Source: Manihot esculenta
Lineage: Eukaryota > Streptophyta > Magnoliopsida > Malpighiales > Euphorbiaceae
Assembly (NCBI RefSeq): GCF_001659605.2
Contig: NC_035177.2
Coordinates: 3,844,611-3,908,610, forward strand
DNA: 64,000 bases
Direction of reading: 5' to 3'
A program made the translations under genes and the position numbers. A model generated the notes under the pieces. That model saw nothing but the letters and a program-made list of their open reading frames with translations. It searched no databases and was not told the origin of the DNA. This document shows positions 1 to 12,545 of this stretch, one piece after another (the first letter of the stretch is position 1; every line of letters begins with the position of its first letter).

Positions 1-496
1 GACTAATGAAAAAGCTAATTAAAATTCATATATATAAAATATAAAAGGCTAAAACAACACTTTACTGTAGTACAAAAAGACTGTGTGTCCTATAACAAAG
101 TAGAATGGAGGAAAAATAACCATCTAGCCAACCCCAAATAGACTAAGATTGAGGCTTGGTTAAGTTATAAAGAAGGTTTCCAATAGAACTGTATGAATGA
201 TTAGCAAACTCTCTCCAACATGGTAAAAGTATAATGGTTCAAAACTTCAAACCATGGAAATAAACAGTCAACAGTGACCCTGAAGTAGAGATGAAATATC
301 TATAATTCAAATTCCATAAAACACAGCCTATAAAGCAGCAAGAGGTTAGAGAAATACTGAAAAATGAAAAAAAAAATTACTGGTTCTAAATGAATAATAA
401 AAAGAAATCCAATGATGCTAACAAGAAAAGTGATGGTTATCAAGCTTCAACTCAATCCAGAATGTTCGAAATAAAGAATGTGATAAGTATACTTAC
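1..496 (-). other. Intron 7 of the OSCA-like gene (partial)
   Basis: This AT-rich stretch follows the exon-7 donor. I see no open frame matching the expected continuation of the 7-TM domain, so the next exon probably lies beyond the window edge. Confidence 0.6.
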
Positions 497-3400
497 AACT
501 CTATTACCGGCCTGAGAAAAGGGGCAACTTTTTCAAGACCCTCTAAATTTGCAAGGGATTGCACAAAAGCAATGGGAATCATGTAGAAGAACACCAAAGA
601 AAAAACTGATATAGATATTATTAGCTTGCGAATGCTCAGCGAAACAAATGGTATAGCTAAATTACGCCAATAAATATCACGAGGTTCTGGGGCCCAATTT
701 GTCAACCATAGTGTTGGGTTCCTGCTTTGCTGTGTTTGTGCACAAACAGCAGCCCCCCAGCGTGAATTAAATGAAACAAAAGCAACAGGCAAGATAGATT
801 TTGAGTCTTTGAGAATCTTCTGGCGCTCCAAGCCCATCTGAAATAAAAGGGCGTATAATACATGCATTTAGCAACAAAGCAAAGAGGTAGTGAATAATAT
901 GTATCCTCAGCAGAATTAAACTGTTAGTGAAGAAGTAGATTGATTAAAGAAACGTGGACAAGTACAGAAGGGGAAAAAGAAAAGATAACATCATAAAGCA
1001 TTAACAGTCTGAATGTAAAATGGTAGTCACAACTTACTCTTTTCTCAATTTCTTCAATTTGATGTTTGTAGTAGTCAATGGAGTCGACACTTTCTCCCCA
1101 GAGTCCCAGAAATCCAGTCTGAGTGAAAAAAGTTAAAACAATCATTTCAATGTTCCATAATGCAATTGAAATATTTTAGTAAAATGAAATGACTTCTGGA
1201 ACTATGTTAGTGTGCAGAACTTTCATGAATACCGTGTACTATCTTTTTATACAATCCACCAAAATAACTGCAGTCATGGATTATGTTTCATAACATTTGC
1301 ATAGTAATACAACAAAAAGACGAGTAAAATTCTGTTTGACAACATACATAAATGGAACACCTATTAGTATCCAGTGAACCTGAAATACAACATGCATGAT
1401 TGGCATAAATGGCATTAAACAATTTTACACCTACTGTAGTCTGAATTGCCTCACAGATGAAAATACACAAGTCAACAATCTGACATGCTAATCCATCAGA
1501 GTTTTCACAAGTTACCTTTCCAGTGGGCCTCTTGTCTGGATGCCTTTCAAACTTAAGCTGGTTATAGTCCAACCAATTCCGGAGCCTATCTCTTTTCCTC
1601 ACAAGTTTTGCAAATTTATTTGCATCATAGACTGCCTGGAAAAAGAGAATCCTAATTTTCATCAATAAATCATAAAGCCCAGTCTTCATACAGTGAGATA
1701 GGCATACAATTCATGCATATACCATTCTTCCAATAAAAATCAAACAGCTTAAGGAAAATTCAGACTCCTTTCATGTGAAAGGTAAGAATAAAATGGAAAC
1801 AGTTACTCATAAGATAATTCATAAAGAAACTGTGCTACCTGCTGACAAAGGTAGGTATTTGGGTGGTTTGTTTTGAAAAATTGCTCCACTGTGTCTGATG
1901 TTGAGCGCCCAGAAACATGTGGCACATTACTCACTACTACCTGCAGATGTACAACAGCAGGAAGTCGGATATCAACTTAAGCATCATGAGATAACATAAC
2001 GCCCCATGCTTTCCTTTTCTTTTATCTACTTGTCATATATATATCTCACAAACATTTTTTAAAACTACCAAAAGAAACCATACTACTAAATGAAGAGGCA
2101 ATGTGAATAGAATTGAATTATGTAATAAAATCATGAAGGTAAGAATTAAAATTTTAATGTATAGAAGTCCTTTAGTAGAAAAAAACTTCAAGAATGGACT
2201 GGCAATCACATGAATGTCTCATGTTTACTGACAACATGATGTGGTTCTCAGGTAAACAATTAAAAATTATGTTTAACTCACAGTAAACTGTTCAGCGCGC
2301 CTGCGTTGTGAAGACAAGAAACGCAACCTCATTGATGCTACAATATCATATTCCTTGTAGAGCATGAAGCAGGTCCATACAGTGAACAAGTATTGCAAAG
2401 CTATGTGAACAAAAAATCTGAAATGGCCAACAACAGTTGATCAGGCAATTGCATTACTTGCGTTCACAATATTCTCAGTACAGAACTTGTATAAAGAAAC
2501 ACATAAAAAAAGACACCAACATAAAACTAATAAAGTCACAAAAATATAGTTAGCTTTTGCCAATTTGTTAGGAAGTAAGATCAGCATACAATTATTTGAG
2601 AATCCTAATCTTTGATCATTTGTGATTTTGAAGTTATTGAAGTATAATATTGTAAAATTTAGGATTAACATGCCTCAAAGTGCATTAGATACTGGAACTT
2701 AAGAGTGATTACCCAAAACTATTTCAATCAATTAATAATTCAATCTTGAGTCAGATTTGGGACGTTTTTAATCTTTACAATTTCTGGGGTCCTTGGTCAT
2801 CCTGGTAAATGTCCCCGAGATCAAAGGACATGACTTCAATTCTATTCAGAATGCCTCTTGATTTCATGTTATATTATCAAGTGCAGCACTATTTCTATAT
2901 CCTATAAAAAATGCATTACTGTATATTTTCTTTCTTCCTTCTTACTCATCTTTATTTTTTCTGGGTAACAATAAATCTAATTTTAACCTCCATTTATTAA
3001 GATATCTCACACACTCTTCATCAACCAAAAGTTATAGGCAAAAATAAAAGCGCATAAATAATCTAGTTGTTATATAAGAGTTAAACAAATGATACTCTAC
3101 CAGTAGACAAGCTCGTGTTTAGCATATTTATCACCATACAGAAGAAATATAGACTTACCTTATGGATTCAGGACGAACATTAGATATTGAAAGTTTATCA
3201 ATGTCGCTCACTACCAGTTCTTTCCTTAAAAAGAACAATGTTCCGCTTGAAACATTGACTGGAATAAGAATTAGGAGAGCCAAGACCGTCATAGGTACAA
3301 AAATCTTTAAACTGCCACATGAAGACAAGAATCAGCAGACTGACAAAGCATTCAGAATTTAACTTAAATAAGATAATTCATAAACCCATTCAAAAGCTAA

Positions 3401-5050
3401 ATCCAATTCATCACTGCTCATGAAACATTGTAAGTGTCCAAGGACATCAGTTGATATACATGCCAAGCTTACTAACCCCCTATTTGAAATCAAGCACTTT
3501 GCAAGAATTCTTTTTATCAGTTCTCTCATTTGAAATGAAAGACTTCAATTTTTTTTTTTTACCTTAAAAATTTTCATTTTAAAAAAATATCAAAATCATA
3601 TGTGATTATGTAAGAATTCATTTGATTTTTTTTCTTGCAAAATAAATTATTCCAAATGAATCCTATATGAATTTATAGAGCAAGCCATATGAACCTCCCA
3701 AAGTCCAAAACTAAGATGAAACACATCATTGAATGCTGCTTACGGTATCAAGCATCTAAACAGAGGTTCAGAAGAACAAAGGTCACAAAATGGTAACACC
3801 AACATTATCAAGGCCACAAAGAAACTAACATAGAAAAACAATGACAACAGAATATTCCTGACCTACAAATCTTCCCAAAAACAAACACGGCAATGGACAC
3901 CAGCCTAAGATCTGTGTGGTACTGTGGTTGAGAAAATAATTATCTCAAAATACTATATTAAGGAGTTTGAAATTTTGATTTTTGAAATTTTGATTTTGAT
4001 GAAATTTGACATATGTTAGTTATAGTCATAAGAATTTCACAACCACAAAAAAGCTTTATCAATCTCCTTTTGTCCAACAGCAACCGGTGTTTTTCCAAAA
4101 AGCAATTCCAAATCAAGTCTCGGGGGTCCCAAACTATGCCTTACGTTCCTCTAATTTCATTTATTTTCTTTCTTTCTTTCTTTCTTTTCTTCATTTTAGC
4201 TTGGATAGTAGCAGAACTCTTGAGAACCTGTAACGTTGAACAAGCCTCTGTAAAGTTCCAAATTCCTTTTTCTGTTTCTCCTTTTTCCTTTGGGAATGCC
4301 TACGATTCCAAGTTCATTTTCTACCTTCTACCGGTCCTCTGTAACTCAGAACTAAACCAGCCCCTAGATACCCATGACCAAAAACCGCAGAAACAAACTA
4401 GGAAATATTGTAAATCGAGTCCTCCCTCCCCCAAGAATTGTCCGGTAATTATAACATTCAAGTCCTATAACTGGTAGGCATTAACTGTACAAGTTAAACC
4501 TTGTATGAGAAGAACACAAGGGAAAAGAAGAGAGAGAGAGAAAGAGAATTTAATATAAAGAACACTGGGCAAAAGAAGAGAGAGAGAATTTAACAATAGA
4601 AAATGACCTTGATGTGTGCTGTACCCAAATAAAAAACTAGACAAAGCTTGAAAACGAAGCCAAAAATTGCGGTTTACAAGTCAAAACTAGAGTACCCAGA
4701 AGATTAAACACTATCCATAGTCAAAAGAAGGAGTACCCAAGAGTGTAAATCCTCAAGAAAACAGCAGAATCAAGACCAGCATGGTTGATGATTTCAGTCT
4801 CAGACATCTTCATAGCCTGAGGCATCCAGTTCAAGAAAGTGAAGTAAGTCTTGACATTTAGATTAACAAATTTAGCCACAAAATTGCCTCGGCTCCTTGG
4901 ACTGCGTCTTTCTCCACTAATGTACCACTTTGGGAAGTAAACTCTGTCATTGATGGGTTGAATTCTCAGGAGAGCAAAAGCCAGCAAGAAGGCAAATGCA
5001 CTCACTATGTTTATGAATGCTGAGACACCAATGTCTTGAAGAGTTGCCAT
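497..5050 (-). CDS. OSCA1: OSCA/CSC1-like hyperosmolality-gated calcium-permeable channel, 5' part (7 exons, C-terminus off window)
   Basis: Members of this family are plasma-membrane, osmotically/mechanically gated cation channels. Exons on the minus strand, all with GT/AG borders and matching phases: 4737-5050, 3159-3311, 2282-2417, 1839-1940, 1516-1635, 1038-1118, 497-837 (1,247 nt, 415 codons plus 2 nt). The start at 5050 gives MATLQDIGVSAFINIVSAF, the usual OSCA1 N-terminus; an upstream in-frame ATG is ignored. Residues 1-155 hold the N-terminal membrane region (RSN1_TM type), about 156-370 the cytosolic PHM7_cyt domain (QFTVVVSNVP, NWLDY, GFLGLWG, AFVSF, AAVCAQTQQ, WAPEPRDIYW), and the end of exon 7 opens the 7-TM pore domain (MIPIAFVQSLANLEG). 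By memory it most resembles Arabidopsis At1g32090. No stop or frameshift is seen. The last donor at 491-496 (GTAAGT) leads into an intron that reaches the left edge; no further exon is visible in 1-490. Confidence 0.93.
3312..4736 (-). other. Intron 1 of the OSCA-like gene, with TTTC microsatellite
   Basis: This is the longest visible intron (1,425 nt). It lies between the exon-1 donor at 4732-4736 and the exon-2 acceptor at 3312-3314. It contains a (TTTC)n tract at about 4165-4190 and GAGA-rich runs near 4530-4590. Open frames inside it show no family resemblance and are chance. Confidence 0.8.
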
Positions 5051-5330
5051 GGAAAAACCACAGAGAGAGAGAGCAAAGGGTAGAAGATGGATTTGTGATG
5101 GGAGAATGATATGCAAGCAAAGCAACAGGAAGGAAAGAATATTATGACTTTAAAAAGAAAAAAATAATTGATTAATAGGAAAGTGGATATTCACTTTTTG
5201 TTAAATTGTATTGATTGGAAGGGAAATGTATGTGCCATGCCATGTGGGCTGTGGCCTTCCTTTGTGGCTTCATCTGTGAAGGTTTTTTCTCTGTTATGCT
5301 TTCTTGTCCTTTTATAATAATATTATTATT
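5051..5330 (-). promoter_or_regulatory. Presumed 5' UTR and core promoter of the OSCA-like gene
   Basis: Upstream of the start codon, read on the minus strand, there is a CT-rich leader (CTCTCTCTCT just before the ATG) and, about 260 nt upstream, a TATTATAAAAGG-like sequence near 5308-5320. The placement fits a plant core promoter, but the transcription start is inferred only. Confidence 0.4.
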
Positions 5331-5380
5331 ACTACTACTACTACTACTTAAGTGATATTATTACTACTAAGTGAGATGCC
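5318..5380. repeat. ATT/ACT trinucleotide microsatellite
   Basis: Interrupted runs of ATT and ACT units lie just upstream of the OSCA-like promoter. The stretch from here to 5866 holds no recognisable gene; its short open frame at 5542-5736 has no family features. Confidence 0.7.
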
Positions 5381-5866
5381 AAACTTTGAGTTGTTATTAA
5401 CAATATTATTAAATAGTGTAGAGAGAAGGGAGAAAAGGGAAGATGAATAGTTGAGGAATGGAAGATGAATCGGTGCAATAGGATAAATGAGAGGATAAAA
5501 AAGTGTCAGATAACATTTTTTAAGTTCTTTGTGTTTGTGTTTTGTTGTTCTGTTGTTTTTCTTTGCGTTTATTTGGTTTTTCTTCTACTACTTTTATTTT
5601 TTCTCCTTCCGGTTTAGTTTACTCTCAATTGAGTAATTGTTCTGCCCTTGGTTATCCTCGGCTAGGGATGGGCGATGGTGATTACTTTGTGAGAACAATT
5701 ATGAGATTTGATGTTACAGAAATTAGAACAATATAAATTGAGTTTGCATCCTTTAGGATTTGTGTTTGTTTGGGGTATTAGGGTTTATGTTGGTTTGGGG
5801 TACTGGGATGAGCATTTTTGAATTTAATATGATTTTGGGATCTCATTTATACTTGCCTACTTGGCC

Positions 5867-6350
5867 ATAATAAATGCTACCTCTTCACATTATTCAAAAA
5901 TACATGTGGGGATTGGATTGTGGTATTATATTCTATTAGGAGTATGTAGAGCTATTGTGGCTGAGTTACAAGGCCTTATCTATTCCTTATCTTGTACACG
6001 GAAGCATGGTTTTCGTGTACACGGAAGCATGGTTTTCGTCAAGTGGAAGTGAACGTGGATTCTCATTTAGTTTTAGACTGATTATCTCAAGAGATAGTAT
6101 TGAATTATGGGGGTTATTTTTGCAATGTAAAGCTATACTATTTAGACCATGACTTATTCCTTTACTCCATTATTATAGGGAAGCAAATAGTGTGGCCGAT
6201 TATTCTTAGTAGATGCGGGGCGCCGTCTTCTGAACTCTCCACATAGAGAGGCTCTTGATTTTTTACATTGGGATAGATAAGGTATAGGATGGTTGTCCTT
6301 GATTAGTTAATGGTTTCTAATTTTCTTGGGATATACTCCCTCCTATGTAT
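5867..6350 (+). pseudogene. Degenerate RNase-H-like (LINE / RVT_3 type) remnant, copy 1
   Basis: Plus-strand translation gives broken pieces resembling the RNase H-like tail found in plant LINE-type proteins: VAELQGL near 5960 (compare the usual AE..A) and, after several stops, HYYREANSVADY at about 6168-6207, the place where such domains carry REAN.VAD. A 23-nt piece reading GTACACGGAAGCATGGTTTT is duplicated in tandem near 5995-6038. Stops and frame changes make it non-functional. The family assignment rests on short motifs. Confidence 0.4.
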
Positions 6351-8700
6351 CCAAAAAATATATTAATAAAAATATTATTTTTAATATAATTAAATTATCT
6401 TAACTTATTTTTAATAATATTTTAAAAAAAACTCGTTTAACAATTATGAGATTTGATATTGCAGAAATTAGATTGATGACATGGCCAGATAGGAACTGCG
6501 TTGTGATTGGTTAAACCACTAAGAAAAAGAATGTGAAATGGTGGTGGGTGTCCATGACAGCCACTCCGACACTTAAGTCAGTATACTAAAATATAGAGAG
6601 AATGCAATAAATTGTTTAAAATTTGAGTAGGGTTCAAAAATAGTGTATATTTGTCTATGTGATCGTTTTCTTTTTATACTATAAGAAGGTGAGTATAAAT
6701 ATAGTATTTTCTAATAATCTAGCAATGATGTGGTTGACTTGTTGGTAAAAAATTTTTACGGGCTAATTGGTCGGGAATTCCGCAACCGAAGACATGAGAT
6801 GAATTTGCTAGATTGTAGTTGTTAATGATAACTTCGTTATGAAGTCTTGCCCTAAAGTTATGAAAGCTGAGTCTTGTTCGACCTAAGGCCAATCTATCCC
6901 GAAGTGTCTGAGCCTCCTTTTCTCTTGCATCTAAGTACCATGATCGTTCGGACCTTCTTTTATGGGTGAAATCACGCATTGATTTATTATATTTTGTTAC
7001 ATGACTCTATCTTATTATGACAACTCAATGTCTACTTTGGATAAATCTTATATAATATCAAGATTACTTACTTTGATGCTGTAAAAGGAGAAAGCAACCT
7101 TTCATTATATATTCATTAATTAAAAACCAATGCTTTTGTCCCCATTAAATAAAAAATAATCTTAAAAATTTTAAAAAGAAAAAGGTTAAAATCATACTTT
7201 CAAATTATGTGCAAGACTTTTTAAAGTGTGGTTTTGTCTAGGAGTAGGTTTGAAATTAGAACCGACGGAGAATTAGATTGATTGAAATTGATCAATTTTA
7301 TTTTGATTCAAACTAATATTTGATATTATCAAAAGTATTAAGTTTGATCTTTCAGTACTGGTATACCTTCTCAAATTATTTTATTAGGATTTTTACATCC
7401 ATTAACTGAAAAATTAGGATATAAATAAATTAATTCTCTTACCAGTTATTCAAGATTTGAAAAAATTCATTAACCGAAATATAAGGATATAAATAAATTA
7501 ATTTTCTTGCGAGTTTATTCAATATTCGACTCTATAAAATTTATTTTGGTTTAATTTATTTACTAAATTACTCAAATTCGAAATTAATTTATTAAAAAAG
7601 CTAATTCAACTTATAAATATTCTGTTGATTAAAACTTAAAAACTCATTTATTTATAAATTAACCGGTTGGTGCATATATAATTATTTAATTAAAATTATT
7701 TAATTTTAAATTTAATATTTTTAAAATTATTTAAATTATAATTATGAATAAATCTAACTGTTCGTAAGTTATTCGATACTCAATTTGAATAAAGTTTGAT
7801 TTGTTTTGAAATCATTTACTAAATAAATCAAGTTTAAACTTATAAATATTCAATTTGAGTTTGAAAAGAGTCAAGTTTGATGTTAATTCGATTTAAAAAG
7901 ATCAAATAAATTAAAAATTAAAATTTTAGTGTTTGTAAAAATTGAATCAAATTAATTTTAAATAGAAATTTATTTAAATTGAATTGGTATGATTTAATTC
8001 AATTTGCTTTGATGGTTTGAACTTTTGAATGTGCTTTTATTTTTAATTAAAATATTTTAATTTTAATTATTATCTAATCTCTTTATATTATTAAAAATAA
8101 TATATTATTATTATAAATCGATTTAATTTAATTTTTTTAATTAAAATTAAACTAAAATAAAATTTTTAAAATTAAAAATTAAAATAATAAAAAATTAAAT
8201 TAATATTTTAAATTAATTTAATTCGATTAATTTTTTTAATTTAAATCGAATAGATTATTATTTGTAGAAGTATGGGTGGGTAAAGTGGGAGATTAGGCTT
8301 AAACCCATATTTTAATTACTAAAATGTAGGTTGGATTCCATTGAGTTGCATGTCCATGTGACGCATTAATGCCATGAGAGAGAGAGAGACATGATGAGCA
8401 CTGAGTTGGTAGTTTATTTTTCTAATTCTTTTTTTATTTTACTTTTGTGACTGTCGTTTTGCGGATCATGCCTTTTGTGCTTTGTTAGTTGTTGTCCTCT
8501 ATCTTCTTTTCGAAAGTGCATTCACTAAAAATTAAATAAGTATTTTATTTTTTATTTTTTAATTTAAAATTATTTTTAATTAAACTTATAAATTATAAAA
8601 AATTTATAATTTGTATTATTCTTATTAATATTTTTATTTTTTTTATTAACAAAATAAATTTTTTATCTATTTCTCTCGTTATAAATACAGCAGAAAATTA
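6351..8700. other. AT-rich intergenic DNA, duplication copy 1, no gene seen
   Basis: A short frame on the minus strand at 6719-6979 is altered in the second copy, so it is not conserved as protein. The rest is AT-rich with repeated ATTCGA/TTTAATT motifs. Confidence 0.6.
7900..8250. repeat. Dispersed AT-rich repeat, member 1
   Basis: The landmark string AAAATAATATATTATTATTA with flanking ATTTTAATTTTAATTAT and ATTAAAATTAAA is shared with segments near 10,540-10,940, 17,210-17,530 and 20,800-21,190. It is probably a MITE-like family older than the large duplication. Confidence 0.5.
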
Positions 8701-8784
8701 AATTATCTTCCTTTTCTCCTCCTCCTCCTCCCTTTTCTCTTTCTTCAGTTCTTCCTCTTCTTCTTAAATTTTTCTTTTTCTTCT

Positions 8785-9000
8785 TTAAAGAGGAGGAGAA
8801 CGATATTTTAATAGATCTGAAAAAAGATAAAGATATAATAAATCTGAAAAAAGATAAAAATATTTTAATATATCTAAAAAAAATAAAGACGTAATAGATT
8901 TAAAAAAAAGATAAAAACGTTGTAATAGATCTAAAAAAAATAAGGACATATTAATATATCTGAAAAAAAATAAGAACATTTTAATAGATTTCTGAAAATA
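8785..9000. repeat. A-rich minisatellite, copy 1
   Basis: About seven imperfect units of roughly 30-33 nt around the core AATAGATCTGAAAAAAGATA, next to a CT-rich run at 8707-8780. The same array, with a different number and order of variants, sits in the second duplication copy. Confidence 0.75.
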
Positions 9001-10539
9001 TAAAAACTAACTTATTAATAATGAGAATATTCAGATATTAAATAAGAAGTTTTATTTGAGAGGAAAATTAATTTTAAAAATTTAAAAATAAAAACGTTTT
9101 AATAGATTTTTGAAAATATAAAAATTAATTTATGGTAATATTAAAAAATTAAATAGTAAATTTTTTTAAATTATAATATAATAAAAAGATAAATAATTAC
9201 TTTATGAAAAAAGGCAATATGTGAGTTTATGTAAGTTTTTCATTATAATTTGCTTTATAGTGAAAAAAAATATTTTTAGGGAATAAAAGGAGAGAACCAT
9301 TATAAATAATTACTTTTTCATTTTTTAATAAGTAGAAATCCATTGCATTTCTAAAGAAACTCAACTTTAATTTTTGAAAAAAAAAATATTATTAACAGAT
9401 ATAAACACAAATGGAGCAAATTAATTCAAATTCCTTTTGAACACACTTGTTGAGAGAAAACAACATTCCTTCTTAAATATAGAATACTAAAATTTTTTTA
9501 ATATTTATTTTTTATTCTTTCTATATTAAATTAAATAAGATATTAAATAAATTTAATATTTATTTTTTATTTTTTTATATTAAATTAAATAGAAATAGTA
9601 AATAATATAAAAAGGAAAGGACAATATAAAAAATCTCATTATTTCCCTCCCATTCCCACATTTATATATAATTATAGATTATAGAGGTAAGATAGATATG
9701 AAGAAAATCTAATTTATTTACTATATCAAGAATATCTATTTATTTTTTCTTTATTTATCATGATTCATTTTATAAAAGAAAATTTCAAATGAATTCTAAA
9801 ATAATTATGCATGATTTAATTTTTTTTAAAAAAGTAAAAATTTTATAAGTTGTTAAAAAAGAATTAAATTAAATTATTATAAAATTATTGATTTCAAATA
9901 AAAGATTAATTAGTTCAAAAAAAGATTAGATAATTAAATAGTTATTTAATGAATTTTAATAAAACAATTTCCTTGGTTTCTGAATTCAAAAAAGAAACTA
10001 ATGAAAAATTCTTCAATATAAATAAAAAAAAAAAAAGAAAGAAAGAAAGCCTTAAAGAACAACAAAATTTTCAAACCTCCAAAAGTTAAGTTAAATATTT
10101 TGAGTTTTATTTTATTTTTCCTTCTAACCATTTTTATTGCATTAATTCATTTTTTTTCCATTAATATAATTTAAATTTTAAAGTATATATTTACTTAAAT
10201 TAAAATTGGACAGGGTAAGAAAATAATTACTGAAGAGTAATGGGGCAAATGTGAAATATGAGAAGTAGAATCTTTTGTTTTTTATAATGCGTCGGAAAGG
10301 CGGACGCCATGATGTAAGGAATCGCAAAATTAGTGGCAAAAAATCTGCCATAAACACAGCCATTACCAGGTTCTTTTTTATTAAAAAATTTATGGAATTT
10401 TTGAGCTCTGAACAAAACAAAAGGGTAATAACGTCTTTTTATGAGTCTAAAAGCTTGTTTACCTTTTACTTTTACTCAGGTTAGCCTCAGATTTTTTCTT
10501 TTTCTCCAAACATTAAAACAAAGGATTTAACCTTCAGTA
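9001..10539. other. AT-rich intergenic DNA, no gene seen
   Basis: The less AT-rich island at 10,200-10,520 is almost unchanged in copy 2 (20,450-20,770). Overlapping short frames on both strands are equally conserved there, which means the DNA is similar rather than any one protein being preserved. Confidence 0.6.
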
Positions 10540-10940
10540 TTTCAATTTAAAATTAAATTAAACTAAATTAATTAAAAATTAAAATTTTAATATTTATAAA
10601 AAATTAAATCGAGTTTAATTAATAATTAATTTAAATTAAATCGATTTAATTTAATTTATTTTAATTAATTAAATTTTTATTGAATTTTTTATTAATATTT
10701 TAAAATTTAATTAAAATATTTTAATTTTAATTATAATTTAATATTTTTATATTATAAAAAATAATATATTATTATTAATCGAATTTAATTTTTTTATTTT
10801 TTTATTAAAATTAAATTAAATTGAAATAATTAAAATTTTTAAATTAAAAATTAAATAAATCGAAATAAATAAAATATTAAATAAATTTCTAAATTAATTC
10901 ATTTAAATTAATTTTTTTAATTTGAATAAAATAAATTCAT
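10540..10940. repeat. Dispersed AT-rich repeat, member 2
   Basis: This stretch has the same landmark order as the 7,900-8,250 segment and lies in the same duplication copy, so the two are an internal pair predating the duplication. Confidence 0.5.
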
Positions 10941-11070
10941 ATTCTCTTAATAGTAAATTGAATGAATTTCAAAAAAAAAAAAAGATTTCATATTCTAATC
11001 TTACGTAATTATTGAGTCCAGCAAAGAAGAGATCGGGCTTCAATATAGAAATATATAACAATATTAAGGC

Positions 11071-11140
11071 TGACACGTGTATTATATGGCAAATCCACCT
11101 ATGATTGTTTCCTTCATCCAAGATTAAGGCTGACACGTGT
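11071..11140. promoter_or_regulatory. Pair of G-box/ABRE-like sites in a 60-bp direct repeat, copy 1
   Basis: TTAAGGCTGACACGTGTAT occurs twice with the 10-mer TGACACGTGT at 11071-11080 and 11131-11140, exactly 60 nt apart. CACGTG is the core bound by plant bZIP and bHLH factors. The two sites precede a TATA-like sequence about 640 nt downstream. Confidence 0.5.
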
Positions 11141-11539
11141 ATGTTATGCCCATTGAACGTTTGCAATGATTATATCACACACTAAATTTTATTTCAAGAA
11201 TTAAGTTTTTTTTAATAATTTTTTATTAAAATATTTTTCGCAATTATTACATCTTTAACATTTTTTCCATTTTTAAAAAAATTATTATTTAATCTCAATT
11301 TCCTTCAAAAAGATAACTTTATGTAGAAGAATTATTTTAACAAAATAACTTAATTTTATTATGTAGTTAAAATATTATAAAATGTGTGATAAAAAGCAAA
11401 ATCAATAATCTAAATAGTTTAATTTTTAATATACAAAGGCCAAATTATAATTAGTTATAAAATTTAGTGATTAAATAATAAAATTTTTAATTAATTTAAT
11501 TTATTTTTTAAAATATATAAAAAAATAAAAATAAAAATT

Positions 11540-11825
11540 CTAGGTGCTTCAAGACGCAAAATGAAGATAGAATCTTGCATTGTACCCGTGACGAGAGGAT
11601 TTTAGCAATCTTCTTAACGAACATCGCTTTCGGTTAGGAGAGGAAAGAAAATTCTGATATCCGTGACAAACAACCTGGCGTTGCGTGTTTGTTTCTGCTC
11701 AATGAAGCGTCGTTTTTGCATATATAAATACAAAAGTGAGCCAATTCCCATATCATAAGCTGTGCCTCTCAACTAATATTCCATCAACGCCTCATAATAC
11801 AACATCCTTATCGACTTCTCAATAA
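11540..11825 (+). promoter_or_regulatory. Promoter-like block with TATA box and leader, copy 1
   Basis: A GC-richer island inside very AT-rich DNA carries TATATAAATA at 11721-11730, followed by a leader-like, CA/CT-rich sequence (CCTCTCAACTAATATTCC). No open frame follows: homology to copy 2 breaks at about 11,820 and a fold-back element begins. It looks like an upstream region whose gene body is missing. Confidence 0.4.
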
Positions 11826-12545
11826 TTTTAAAATTTAAATTACATTTTAATTTTTAAATTTTAACATAATTAATAAATTAATTTTATATTTTTAAAATTA
11901 AATATTTATATTTTTATAGTTCAAATTCAAAATTTTTCTATTCAATTTTACTGTTAAAAATATAAAAATATTTTTATTATCCTTTTTAAATAGATAAACT
12001 ATACTTGAATTCTTAAATTTTAATATAATTAATAAATTGATCTTTATATTTTTAAAAACATATACTTAAATCCATCTATAATCAGTTCATTTATATTTAC
12101 TATGATTTAAACATTTTAATTCTTCATTTTTTATTTAAAAAAACACTTAAATCTCTATTAATTTTTGTTTATAATATCTTATTTAATTAATTTTTAATAC
12201 TTTTATTCTTCAATTTTCATTCATTAAAATATTTCAATACTTATAATTTCAAAACTTTTAAAAAATACGTACGATTTCAACTATTTTTAAATGGTACTAA
12301 GTAACTTTTAAATAGTTTGTAAATTTTTATAAAGAGTGTTTTAGGAAGAAATGGTATTTTCAAGAGAAGTTTAACCATCCACTAATTTTGAACTAATATC
12401 TATAATGGATAAAAATACTGTAATTTTAGACGTATTAAATATAGAGGAATTTAAAATTTTAGTTTTAAAAATATAAGAACTGATCTGTCAATTACGCTAA
12501 AACTTAGAGATCAAAGTATAATTTATATAATATAAAATTCTCGTC
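11826..12545. mobile_element. Fold-back (MITE-like) element, copy 1
   Basis: The left end (ATTACATTTTAATTTTTAAA near 11,838, then TTAACATAATTAATAAATTA) is an imperfect reverse complement of the right end near 12,480-12,530 (TCAATTACGCTAAAACTTAG then ATCAAAGTATAATTTAT). A second, inner pair repeats the motif near 11,995-12,060, and another right-end-like piece lies at 12,715-12,750. There is no coding capacity. Exact ends and target duplication were not resolved. Confidence 0.5.

Noticed and set aside
4006..4477. Plus-strand frames of 75 and 154 codons
   Set aside because: They lie in intron 1 of the minus-strand OSCA-like gene and run through a TTTC microsatellite.
6719..6979. 86-codon minus-strand frame rich in charged residues
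   Set aside because: The second copy (15,987-16,193 region) has a shifted, shortened frame; no family motif could be recognised.
7200..8250. A LINE or LTR element body suggested by extent and repetition
   Set aside because: No coding traces, no TG...CA ends, no target duplication; only AT-rich repeat similarity could be supported.
10178..10484. Short frames on both strands identical between the two duplication copies
   Set aside because: Identity extends through the surrounding non-coding DNA and both strands, so it reflects the recent or converted duplication and not protein conservation.
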